From Bacteroides sp. (GTDB lineage Bacteria; Bacteroidota; Bacteroidia; Bacteroidales; Muribaculaceae): a DNA stretch of 32,464 nucleotides. Shown piece by piece: positions 8,929-17,046 of this stretch (within the stretch, counting starts at the first letter, position 1; every line of letters begins with the position of its first letter). A program made the position numbers and the translations under genes. Where the stretch lies: assembly GCA_014801235.1 (NCBI GenBank), contig JAAVEM010000050.1, positions 1 through 32,464 of the forward strand, written 5' to 3'. Below the pieces are notes generated by a model. That model saw only the letters and a list, made by a program, of their open reading frames with translations, did no database searches and had not been told where the DNA came from.

Positions 8929-10802
8929 AAAGAGAAACAGGTGAAAACACGATAAAGCGGGCTTGGCTGCCGACTTCGGCAAAGGAAATTGAAGAACTCG
9001 GATGGGATTATATTGACGTTATCTTGTTTTCGGGTGACGCATATGTGGACCATCCGTCATTTGCCGCCGCGGTAATCGGACGCACTTTGCAGGCTCATGG
9101 CTACAGGGTGGCAATAGTTCCGCAGCCTAACTGGCGTGACGATCTGCGCGACTTCAAAAAACTTGGGAAGCCAAGATTGTTTTTCGGAGTTTCGGCGGGA
9201 GCCATGGACTCGATGGTCAATCATTATACCGCGGCGCGACGTAGGCGCAGCAACGATGCCTATACTCCCGGTGGACGCTTCGGGATGCGTCCTGATTATC
9301 CCACAATAGTCTATTCACAAATATTGCGCGAGCTTTATCCTGACACGCCGATAATAGCCGGCGGCATAGAGGCTTCTTTGCGACGGGTGTCTCACTATGA
9401 CTATTGGCAGGATCGCCTTCGTCCGTCGATTCTTCTGGACGCTCCGGTTGACATGATCATCTACGGAATGGGGGAGAAAACGATTGTCGAGGTTGCCGAC
9501 GCGCTTGCCGCCGGGGAGAGCATAACGGAACTGAAGAGCGTGATGCAGACTGCGATTTTGTTGCCTAAATCGGAAACGCCCGATGCCGATGGCGGAAATA
9601 TCGTGTTGGCTTCATACGAGGAATGCCGACGTGACAAACGGAAACAGGCTGCCAATTTCAAGCATGTGGAACAACAGTCCAACCGAATGCGCGGGGCTGT
9701 CATTTGGCAACCCCACGGGGATAAAGTGGTGAAAATAAATCCTATGTTGCCACCGATGACGACAGGCGAAATAGACGCCGCATTTGATTTGCCATACACA
9801 AGATTGCCTCATCCTCGTTATCGCGGGAAGGAGATTCCGGCATGGGAGATGATAAAACACTCGGTCAATCTTCATCGAGGATGTTTCGGCGGATGTTCGT
9901 TCTGCACCATCTCGGCTCATCAAGGGAAATTTATAGCTTCACGCAGCAAGGAGTCAATCTTGAAGGAGGTTAAGGCGGTCATAGCCATGCCTGATTTCAA
10001 GGGGTATATTTCCGACCTCGGAGGTCCCTCGGCGAATATGTACCGGATGGGGGGCAGAGACAAGAAAATTTGCGAGAAATGCATGCGTCCCTCATGTCTG
10101 CATCCCGAGCCGTGCAAAAATCTCAATAATGACCATGGACCACTACTGGAGATTTATCACGCAGTGGATTCATTGCCGGGGATAAAGAAATCGTTTATCG
10201 GAAGCGGAGTGCGTTACGATTTGTCAATGGCTCCGTCGGGCGACAGCCGCGTCGACGAGGTGAACCGCCGTTACAATGAGGAGCTGATCAAGAATCATGT
10301 GTCAGGGAGACTCAAAGTGGCTCCCGAGCACACTTGCGACAGGGTGCTTGACATAATGCGCAAGCCGTCGTTCAGGCAATTCTATGATTTCAAGAAGATT
10401 TTTGACCGTGTGAACCGACAGTATGATTTGAAACAACAGATTATACCTTATTTCATATCATCACACCCCGGATGCCGGGAAATGGACATGGCGGAGCTGG
10501 CGGCAGAAACCAAAGCGCTCAATATGCACCTCGAACAGGTTCAGGATTTTACGCCTACGCCGATGACGGTGTCGACCGAGATATATTATACCGGTATTCA
10601 TCCTTACACCGGTGAGAAGGTGTATTGCGCGGTAAGCCCCGAGGAGAAACTGGCTCAAAGAAAATATTTTTTCTGGTATGACAAGACTTATAGGGCCGAC
10701 ATAGTGAAATCGCTTCAGAAAATGCACAGGCAGGATCTTGTCAGGGCATTATATCCGGCATATCGTGATCCCGGCAGCGGTTATAAAAAGCAGCGAAGAT
10801 AG
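8925..10802 (+). CDS. ygiQ: YgiQ family radical SAM protein
   Basis: 625 residues. The radical SAM cluster motif CxxxCxxC is seen as CFGGCSFC with C320, C324 and C327, in the context HRGCFGGCSFCTISAHQG. The N-terminus has the family's WLPTSAKEIEELGWDYIDVI, and GGIEASLRRVSHYDYW lies upstream of the cluster. A second Cys-rich stretch (CEKCMRPSCLHPEPC) begins near residue 384. YgiQ proteins bind a 4Fe-4S cluster and SAM; the substrate is not established. It overlaps uvrB by four bases, but this does not prove a repair role. Confidence 0.93.
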   Translation: MKRETGENTIKRAWLPTSAKEIEELGWDYIDVILFSGDAYVDHPSFAAAVIGRTLQAHGYRVAIVPQPNWRDDLRDFKKLGKPRLFFGVSAGAMDSMVNHYTAARRRRSNDAYTPGGRFGMRPDYPTIVYSQILRELYPDTPIIAGGIEASLRRVSHYDYWQDRLRPSILLDAPVDMIIYGMGEKTIVEVADALAAGESITELKSVMQTAILLPKSETPDADGGNIVLASYEECRRDKRKQAANFKHVEQQSNRMRGAVIWQPHGDKVVKINPMLPPMTTGEIDAAFDLPYTRLPHPRYRGKEIPAWEMIKHSVNLHRGCFGGCSFCTISAHQGKFIASRSKESILKEVKAVIAMPDFKGYISDLGGPSANMYRMGGRDKKICEKCMRPSCLHPEPCKNLNNDHGPLLEIYHAVDSLPGIKKSFIGSGVRYDLSMAPSGDSRVDEVNRRYNEELIKNHVSGRLKVAPEHTCDRVLDIMRKPSFRQFYDFKKIFDRVNRQYDLKQQIIPYFISSHPGCREMDMAELAAETKALNMHLEQVQDFTPTPMTVSTEIYYTGIHPYTGEKVYCAVSPEEKLAQRKYFFWYDKTYRADIVKSLQKMHRQDLVRALYPAYRDPGSGYKKQRR

Positions 10803-10856
10803 CGATTAATCAAAATAATATTCATATATTTACGGAGCGTAAAATAATATCAATAT

Positions 10857-12341
10857 ATGAAACATTTGCTTTTTTGTTCGACAGCCCTGATGCTGTCAGT
10901 TTCCATGGTGGGATGCGGCAATAAAAAAGAAGCAGCCGACGTTGCCACCAACGATAATGTGATTTTACATGCATGGTCATGGAGCTTTGACACAATCGCC
11001 GCCAACATGAAGAATATCGCCGAGGCGGGTTTTGATTATGTGCAGACTTCTCCTGCCAATACTTGCTTTGTCGGCGAAGAGGGTGGAATGGCTCTTTTCA
11101 GCCAGCCGGGAGATTCGGTGAAAGGGAAGTGGTATTATTATTATCAGCCCATTGACTGGAAAATCGGGAATTATCTTCTTGGCAACCGCGACCAGTTTAA
11201 GGCGATGTGTGACAGCGCCCAGAAGTATGGCGTAAAGGTTATCGTCGACGTGCTTCCTAACCACACGGCAGTGGACCACACTGCTGTCACGGCGGCGCTT
11301 GACAGCGCGGCAGGGGGACATGACAAACTTTTCCATGCCAACGGATTCAATGACATCATCGATTACAATGACCGCTATCAGTGTACCACCGGAATGATGG
11401 GCGGACTTCCTGACGTCAACACTGAAAATCCCGCATTCCAGCACTATTATATGCTTTATGTGAACGACCTTATCGCCAATGGAGCGAGAGGCTTCCGATA
11501 TGACACGGCAAAACACATCGGGTTGCCCTCGGATCCGGTTGACTCGGCAGCGGAGAAAAATAATTTCTGGGACATTGTGACCGGACGCGAGGCTGTGGAT
11601 GGCGTGACACTGGCGCTCCCCGCCGACAGCCTCTTTATATATGGCGAAGTGCTTCAGGACAAGAATGTGAAGGAACGGGAATATACCGAATATGTCGACG
11701 TGACTGCGAGCGCCTATGGGCATGCGTTGCGCAATGCTCTTAGGGCTGGCAATTATTATGCAGACAGTCTTGCTTCATGGCATCACGCTGCCGATCCTGA
11801 CCGTCTTGTCACTTGGGTAGAGTCTCATGACACCTATGCCAACGAGCATGAGTCGGCTGATATCGAAGACGCGTGCATAAGGGAAGGTTATGTATTTCTT
11901 ACCGCTCGCCAGTATGGGACTCCGCTCTTCTTCAGCCGTCCTGCGGGAAGCACGCGCCAGAATTATTGGGGCAACAACCGTGTCGGCGCTCGTGGAAATG
12001 ATGAATTCATGAATCCTGAAGTTGTCGCAGTCAACCGTTTCCGTCATGCGATGCACGGACAACCCGAAAAAGTGTTTGTCACCGACAATGGTTCGGTTAT
12101 CGAGGTGGCGCGCGGAAATCAGGGTGTCGCTCTTATTAATATAGGTAACGATGCTCAAGATGTAGAGCTTGACACAACGCTTGCCGACGGTTCATATACT
12201 GACGGAGTGCATGGCACTGAATTTGAGGTCAAAGCAGGAAAAATATCAGGAACCCTCCAGCCGCTTACATCTTATATATTGTACAAAAAAGTGACATTTT
12301 GCTACAAAACTGTTAAATTAGCCGCTGAATTCTGTGCTTGA
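10857..12341 (+). CDS. GH13 alpha-amylase family lipoprotein
   Basis: 494 residues with a lipoprotein signal (LMLSVSMVGC, lipid Cys at residue 20). The GH13 conserved regions are in order: I, DVLPNH (near 135); II, GFRYDTAKH with nucleophile D216; III, YGEV with acid/base E264; IV, SHD with D325. The catalytic set is therefore complete and the protein should hydrolyse or transfer alpha-1,4-glucans. The residues after the lipid Cys (GNKKEAAD) do not form a clear surface-export signal, so a periplasm-facing anchor is more likely. The last 13 or so residues (VTFCYKTVKLAAEFCA) are odd and overlap the terminator stem. The gene stands alone, with no SusC/D neighbours. Confidence 0.9.
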   Translation: MKHLLFCSTALMLSVSMVGCGNKKEAADVATNDNVILHAWSWSFDTIAANMKNIAEAGFDYVQTSPANTCFVGEEGGMALFSQPGDSVKGKWYYYYQPIDWKIGNYLLGNRDQFKAMCDSAQKYGVKVIVDVLPNHTAVDHTAVTAALDSAAGGHDKLFHANGFNDIIDYNDRYQCTTGMMGGLPDVNTENPAFQHYYMLYVNDLIANGARGFRYDTAKHIGLPSDPVDSAAEKNNFWDIVTGREAVDGVTLALPADSLFIYGEVLQDKNVKEREYTEYVDVTASAYGHALRNALRAGNYYADSLASWHHAADPDRLVTWVESHDTYANEHESADIEDACIREGYVFLTARQYGTPLFFSRPAGSTRQNYWGNNRVGARGNDEFMNPEVVAVNRFRHAMHGQPEKVFVTDNGSVIEVARGNQGVALINIGNDAQDVELDTTLADGSYTDGVHGTEFEVKAGKISGTLQPLTSYILYKKVTFCYKTVKLAAEFCA

Positions 12342-12374
12342 ATGGCATAAAGTTTAGCGGCTAATTTGTTTTTT
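12315..12374 (+). terminator. intrinsic terminator overlapping the end of the GH13 gene
   Basis: AAATTAGCCGCT (12315-12326) pairs perfectly with AGCGGCTAATTT (12356-12367), extendable by three more pairs including one G-T. A 23-base loop containing the stop codon lies between the arms, and GTTTTTT follows. The 5' arm is coding sequence for the protein's last residues, so stem and C-terminal tail share bases. Confidence 0.8.
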
Positions 12375-12410
12375 AATATTTTAACATAGTTAAAAACAAT
12401 TATTCCGGGC

Positions 12411-12460
12411 GTTAAAATGTGATATTATTACATTTTGAAATATATTGCAGTTAAAATGTG
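12411..12460. repeat. direct and inverted AT-rich repeats upstream of the orphan transcript
   Basis: GTTAAAATGTG occurs at 12411-12421 and again at 12450-12460, 39 bases apart. The first copy is also half of an inverted repeat: AAAATGT (12414-12420) and ACATTTT (12430-12436). Such spacing suits a DNA-binding protein, but the region is AT-rich and the matches may be partly chance. Confidence 0.35.
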
Positions 12461-12498
12461 TCGGATTTTATTGACGTTTTTGGGTAAATTGTCAATAC

Positions 12499-12512
12499 AT
12501 GTTATATAACAT
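12499..12512. promoter_or_regulatory. 14-bp perfect palindrome, candidate operator
   Basis: ATGTTATATAACAT is a perfect palindrome. It ends 35 bases before the TATCTTTG element at 12548, so it lies just upstream of the -33 position, where an activator would bind. No regulator gene is adjacent. Confidence 0.45.
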
Positions 12513-12521
12513 ATCTTTCTG

Positions 12522-12555
12522 CTTGATAATCTTTGAGAAAAAAGCGCTATCTTTG
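12522..12555 (+). promoter_or_regulatory. candidate promoter of the orphan transcript upstream of dnaG
   Basis: TATCTTTG at 12548-12555 matches TAnnTTTG. A CTTG at 12522-12525 stands 22 bases upstream as an imperfect -33 box; a better TTTG at 12532 is too close. The start would be near 12562. The spacing is one base longer than usual, so confidence is moderate. Confidence 0.45.
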
Positions 12556-12561
12556 TATTGC

Positions 12562-12790
12562 AATTGATAAGCAACTATTCTCAAACTATCGGGAAAAAGG
12601 CAAGTTGATTGCAAAAGCTGATACCTTCTTAGCTAAAATTAAATTTGAATCATGTCAGACACAAAAAAGAGAAAACAAGAATAACAGAATACTTTTTCAT
12701 ACGTAACTTTCCAATAAAAAGACAGAATAGATATTCAACAAGCAACAAGCGAAAAAATAAGGGAGCCGGGAGGCTGTCTTATTTTTTTTT
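12562..12790 (+). ncRNA. candidate small RNA ending at a strong terminator upstream of dnaG
   Basis: About 230 bases bounded by a promoter-like TATCTTTG and a terminator with a nine-base T run. No credible protein is encoded: the only ATG frame (12652-12684) gives the ten-residue MSDTKKRKQE. Near-end complementarity is present: CTATTCT (12575-12581) and AGAATAG (12724-12730). Size and architecture would suit a regulatory RNA such as a 6S-type RNA, but I could not confirm any family. The alternative is a dnaG leader with attenuation. Confidence 0.4.
12756..12790 (+). terminator. intrinsic terminator 14 bases before dnaG
   Basis: AATAAG (12756-12761) pairs with CTTATT (12778-12783) and AGCC (12764-12767) with GGCT (12772-12775), around a GGGA tetraloop and a GG/GT internal mismatch. 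A run of T follows to 12790. It would end transcription coming from the left just before dnaG, either isolating the gene or attenuating it. Confidence 0.75.
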
Positions 12791-12804
12791 ATTATTTTTG
12801 TTTT

Positions 12805-15015
12805 GTGAAAATCATCGATAAGGAAACAGTACAACGCATTTTGGATACTGCCGACATTGTGGATGTCGTGAGCGATTTTGTGAATCTGAAAAGGAGGGGA
12901 GCCAATTACATGGGGCTATGCCCTTTTCACAATGAACGAACGCCTTCATTTTCCGTATCCAAATCAAAGAATATATGCAAATGTTTCAGCTGCGGCAAGG
13001 GCGGAAGTCCTGTAAACTTCATCATGCAGCTGGAACAGCTCAGCTATAATGAAGCTCTTCGTTATCTTGCCAAGAAATATAACATAGAAATAAAGGAGCG
13101 GGAGCAAACCGATCAGGAACGAGAACTCGAGTCAGAGCGGGAAAGCCTTTTTGCCGTCAATGAATTTGCCATGCAGCATTTCGAGAGGACTCTTAATGAT
13201 ACTGACGACGGCAGGAATATAGGGCTTGCCTATTTTTTTGAGCGAGGCATTAATGAAAGCTCTATTAAAAAGTTTCATCTCGGATATGCCCTTGAGAAGA
13301 GCAATGACCTCTATGAGGCGGCGAAGAAAAAGGGATATAACGAGAAGTTTCTGCTCGATACCGGTTTGTGCATAAGAACCGATTCGGGCCGAATTTATGA
13401 CCGCTTCAAGGGGAGGGTGATATATCCTGTCTTTGCGGTGTCAGGCAAGGTTGTCGCATTTGGAGGCAGAACCTTGAAAAAGGATGTGGCAAAATATGTC
13501 AATTCTCCCGAATCGCTCATTTACCACAAGAGCAATCAGCTCTATGGATTGTATCAGGCAAAGTCGTCTATAGTTCGCCAAGACAAGTGTATTCTTGTGG
13601 AGGGCTATATGGACGTTATATCGATGCATCAGTCGGGGGTTGAGAATGTGGTTGCATCGTCGGGCACGTCGCTGACCGAGGGTCAGATAAGAATGATTCA
13701 CCGGTTCACGGAAAATGTGACTGTGATTTATGACGGTGACGCCGCCGGTATCAAGGCATCGTTGCGAGGAATTGACATGTTGCTTGCCGAAGGGCTCAAT
13801 ATAAAGGTGGTTTCGCTGCCTGACGGCGATGACCCCGACTCATTCGCTCAGAAGCATACTTCGAGCGAGCTTGAGGAATATATAAAGGAACATGAAGTGG
13901 ATTTCATACGCTTCAAAACCGATATTCTCCTGAAAGGGGACAGTGATAATGACCCGCTCGCTCGCTCACGAATGGTCAATGATATCATCCGCTCGATAGC
14001 TGTCATTCCCGATCAGGTGAAACGCAATATCTACATAAAGGATTGCAGCCGTCGTCTTGACATCGACGAGCTGGTGGTGAGCCGGCAGGTGGCTTTGCAG
14101 ATAAAGACTATTGCGGAAAACGAGTATGAGCGCAAGCAGAAGGAGCGCGCGAGAGAGTCGATAGCCGGAATAGAGAATGAGAAGACCGAGGAGAAGAAAC
14201 CCGTAGAGGAGGACGCCTCGGCTCTTATGATGGGGGCGGCGTCGGGGTCAGACGCATACAACGTGAGAGTGTTGCGTCCTTATGAGTCGGCGATCCTTAA
14301 ATATGTAATTCGATATGGCATGGTCACACTGTGTGAAGATTATGCTGAGGATGGCAGCAATCCTATTCCGGTTAAGGTTATCGACTATATCGAGTATGAG
14401 TTGAACCGTGAGGAGCTTGAGTTTGTGAACGGCGACTTGAAATCAGTGTTTGACGAATCATTGCGTTTGAAAGAGGATTGGGCAATGGAACAGCCCCGGT
14501 TTGAGGAACGCCTTGACGCGGAGCGAAACCGTTTCATTGCTGACGGCGAGGAGGAACTCCGCGCTTCGGGACTGGAGATTTCCGCGATAGAACGCAGAGA
14601 GAAAGAACTGATAGCGGCAGCCGACGAGAAGTATCTCATTGACCGCCGACATGGCGAAAGCCTGTTTGTGGAAAAGAATCTTGTGTCTCATCCTGACGAC
14701 GCGGTGAGGAATATCGCCATTGAGCTTGCGAGCGAAAAGCACGTGCTCAGCAAGGTACACACCCGTTTCATGAAAATCGAGACTGAGGAGGAGCGCTTGC
14801 AGGAGCTGGTTCCGCGCGCTATATTTGAATACAAAGACGCGATATTGGGCTGTCGCATAAAGGCTCTGCAAAAAGAGATAACGCGTATTGCGGCATCCAA
14901 TCCTTACGATGCCGAAAAAGTGATGGAGGCTATGAAACAGCTGTCGGAGTTACATGCGATTAGAAGCGAAATAGCCCGATATCTCGGCGAACGTATTCTT
15001 TATCCGCGCAAATGA
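12805..15015 (+). CDS. dnaG: DNA primase DnaG
   Basis: 736 residues from GTG 12805, with the family N-terminus IIDKETVQRILDTADIVDVVSDFV directly after the start. It synthesises RNA primers at the replication fork and acts with the replicative helicase. The zinc domain has C39-P-F-H42 and C60-x2-C63. The TOPRIM core has VEGYMDV (E266) and DGD (310-312). The long Glu-rich C-terminal third should hold the helicase-binding domain and is poorly conserved across phyla, so the exact boundary is unclear. The start lies only 14 bases after a terminator T run, with no Shine-Dalgarno; TATTTTTG at 12793-12800 overlaps the T run. Confidence 0.95.
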   Translation: MKIIDKETVQRILDTADIVDVVSDFVNLKRRGANYMGLCPFHNERTPSFSVSKSKNICKCFSCGKGGSPVNFIMQLEQLSYNEALRYLAKKYNIEIKEREQTDQERELESERESLFAVNEFAMQHFERTLNDTDDGRNIGLAYFFERGINESSIKKFHLGYALEKSNDLYEAAKKKGYNEKFLLDTGLCIRTDSGRIYDRFKGRVIYPVFAVSGKVVAFGGRTLKKDVAKYVNSPESLIYHKSNQLYGLYQAKSSIVRQDKCILVEGYMDVISMHQSGVENVVASSGTSLTEGQIRMIHRFTENVTVIYDGDAAGIKASLRGIDMLLAEGLNIKVVSLPDGDDPDSFAQKHTSSELEEYIKEHEVDFIRFKTDILLKGDSDNDPLARSRMVNDIIRSIAVIPDQVKRNIYIKDCSRRLDIDELVVSRQVALQIKTIAENEYERKQKERARESIAGIENEKTEEKKPVEEDASALMMGAASGSDAYNVRVLRPYESAILKYVIRYGMVTLCEDYAEDGSNPIPVKVIDYIEYELNREELEFVNGDLKSVFDESLRLKEDWAMEQPRFEERLDAERNRFIADGEEELRASGLEISAIERREKELIAAADEKYLIDRRHGESLFVEKNLVSHPDDAVRNIAIELASEKHVLSKVHTRFMKIETEEERLQELVPRAIFEYKDAILGCRIKALQKEITRIAASNPYDAEKVMEAMKQLSELHAIRSEIARYLGERILYPRK

Positions 15016-15088
15016 ATCGATTATTCTTTAGAAAGAGCGTGAATTAAAGAAAAAATTCTGTATATACGCTAATTCAATTGTATTTTTA

Positions 15089-15143
15089 TTTCATAAATAG
15101 CCCCTTATTTTATACCTTTGTAGATAAAATGTGGCTTAGCCAC
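15089..15143 (+). promoter_or_regulatory. promoter and 5'-leader hairpin for mutA-mutB
   Basis: TACCTTTG at 15113-15120 matches the -7 consensus TAnnTTTG, and TTTC at 15089-15092 lies 20 bases upstream as the -33 box. Transcription would begin near 15127. A perfect hairpin GTGGC-TTA-GCCAC occupies 15131-15143, close to the predicted 5' end, where it could protect the transcript or bind a regulator. The leader is about 60 bases. Confidence 0.6.
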
Positions 15144-15190
15144 GCTTATATGGATAAAAAGTAATTTCTTAAACTATTAATACCAAGATC

Positions 15191-17038
15191 ATGGCAGAAA
15201 AAAAAGAGAAGTTGTTCGACATGTTTCAAGGTTGCTCTTATGACCAATGGAGAGCTAAAGTCGAAGCCGATTTGAAAGGCGCCGATTTTAATAAGAAACT
15301 TGTATGGCGGACAAATGAAGGATTCAATGTAGAGCCGGTGTACCGCGCTGAAAACATTGCTGACTTCAAAACTTTGGATTCACTTCCCGGAGAATATCCT
15401 TATGTGAGAGGAACACGCGATAATAACGACTGGTTTATTCGCCAGGAAGTTCTTGCCGACACAGTGTCGGAAGCCAATGCAGTGGCAAAAGAGATTATCA
15501 CCAAAGGCGTGACCTCATTAGGATTCAATCTGCAAATGAAAGAAGCTGCCGAAATTGCAGCTCTTTTGGATGGAATAGACGTTGAGAAGTTTGAAATCAA
15601 TTTCAGAACTTGCCCCCGTCATGCCGTAGAGTTGGCAAAAGCTCTTGTAGACTATCTAAAAGCTAATGGACTGACTGAAAAATTCCATGGCTCGATCGAC
15701 TTCAATCCCATGCGTCGCGCGTTGAAGCATGGAACCGAATTCCCCGGCGACATCAAAGCGACTGCGCTTGAACTGCTCGACGTGGTGAAGGATGTGCCTG
15801 CATTGCGAGTGCTTGCTGTCGATTCGTTCATGTTCTGTAATGCCGGAGCATACATTTTCCAGGAACTCGGCTATGCGCTTGCATGGGGAGCTGAATGGAT
15901 GACCATGCTTACTGAAGCCGGCGTTAAGGCTGACGAGGTTGCCCGCCGCATCAAGTTCAATATGGGCGTTTCGTCAAACTATTTCATGGAACTTGCCAAG
16001 TTCCGTTCGGCACGCATGGTGTGGGCTCAGATTGTAGAGCAGTATGCTCCCGAATCAAAGGATGCTTGCAAGATGCACGTTCATGCCGTGACTTCGCGTT
16101 TCAACCAGACTATTTATGACGCTCACGTGAACCTGTTGCGTTCGCAGACTGAGACAATGTCAGCAGCTCTTGCCGGTGTTGATTCAATCACAACAACTCC
16201 GTTTGACGTTCCTTACAAAAAGCCTGACGCTTTCTCTGAACGCATAGCTCGCAACCAGCAGTTCCTTCTTAAGGAGGAAAGCCATCTTGACAAGGTGGTA
16301 GACCCTGCCGGAGGTTCATATTATATCGAGACTCTCACCGTTTCACTCGCTCAGGAAGCATGGAAACTATTCCTTGAAGTAGAGGAGAAGGGCGGATTCC
16401 TCGCTTGCATCAATGACGGTTCTATTCAGAAGGCAGTCAACGAGACTTCGGCAAAGCGTCACGTGGACGTGGCTCGCCGCAAGGAGATACTCCTCGGAAC
16501 CAACCAGTATCCTAACATAAACGAAAAGGCTGCCGGCAAAATCGAGTGCGAAGGCAACTCATGCGGTTGTCACCACGGTTCAGAAGAGGATGGCAACGGT
16601 CTTTCAATGAAGCGCGCCGCGAGCGACTTCGAGGCGTTGCGTCTTGCTACTGAAGCGGCTTCCAACCGTCCGAAAGTGTTTATGCTGACCATCGGCAATC
16701 TCGCCATGCGTCTTGCCCGCGCTCAGTTCTCAACCAATTTCTTCGGATGCGCAGGATATGAGATTATCGACAATCTTGGATTTGAGACTGTTCAGCAGGG
16801 TGTTGACGCCGCTCTTGAAAAAGGCGCTGACGTGATTGTGCTTTGCTCAAGCGATGATGAATATGCAACTCTTGCTCCCGAGGCGTTCAAGTATCTTGAC
16901 GGCAGAGCGATGTTTGTCGTTGCCGGCGCTCCCGCATGCATGGAAGACCTTCAGAAAGAGGGTATAAATGACTTCATCCATGTTCGCTGCAATGTTCTTG
17001 ACACTCTTAAAGCATTTAATGCAAAACTTCTTAAATAA
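15191..17038 (+). CDS. mutA: methylmalonyl-CoA mutase small subunit
   Basis: 615 residues, homologous in layout to MutB but catalytically silent. It pairs with MutB in the adenosylcobalamin enzyme that interconverts succinyl-CoA and (R)-methylmalonyl-CoA, the key step of propionate formation in Bacteroidales. The N-terminal barrel is recognisable ([37 protein letters not shown]). The C-terminal flavodoxin-like domain lacks the cobalamin DxHxxG motif, as expected for the small subunit. Between the domains is an unusual Cys/His cluster (C453, C458, C460, H461, H462). The stop is eight bases before mutB. Confidence 0.95.
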   Translation: MAEKKEKLFDMFQGCSYDQWRAKVEADLKGADFNKKLVWRTNEGFNVEPVYRAENIADFKTLDSLPGEYPYVRGTRDNNDWFIRQEVLADTVSEANAVAKEIITKGVTSLGFNLQMKEAAEIAALLDGIDVEKFEINFRTCPRHAVELAKALVDYLKANGLTEKFHGSIDFNPMRRALKHGTEFPGDIKATALELLDVVKDVPALRVLAVDSFMFCNAGAYIFQELGYALAWGAEWMTMLTEAGVKADEVARRIKFNMGVSSNYFMELAKFRSARMVWAQIVEQYAPESKDACKMHVHAVTSRFNQTIYDAHVNLLRSQTETMSAALAGVDSITTTPFDVPYKKPDAFSERIARNQQFLLKEESHLDKVVDPAGGSYYIETLTVSLAQEAWKLFLEVEEKGGFLACINDGSIQKAVNETSAKRHVDVARRKEILLGTNQYPNINEKAAGKIECEGNSCGCHHGSEEDGNGLSMKRAASDFEALRLATEAASNRPKVFMLTIGNLAMRLARAQFSTNFFGCAGYEIIDNLGFETVQQGVDAALEKGADVIVLCSSDDEYATLAPEAFKYLDGRAMFVVAGAPACMEDLQKEGINDFIHVRCNVLDTLKAFNAKLLK

Positions 17039-17046
17039 TCAAATCT

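Noticed and set aside
10977-11723. 248-codon open frame on the minus strand
   Set aside because: Antisense to the catalytic core of the GH13 gene; no protein motifs.
12652-12684. Ten-codon ORF (MSDTKKRKQE) in the orphan transcript
   Set aside because: No ribosome site and too short to judge; the transcript is better explained as RNA.
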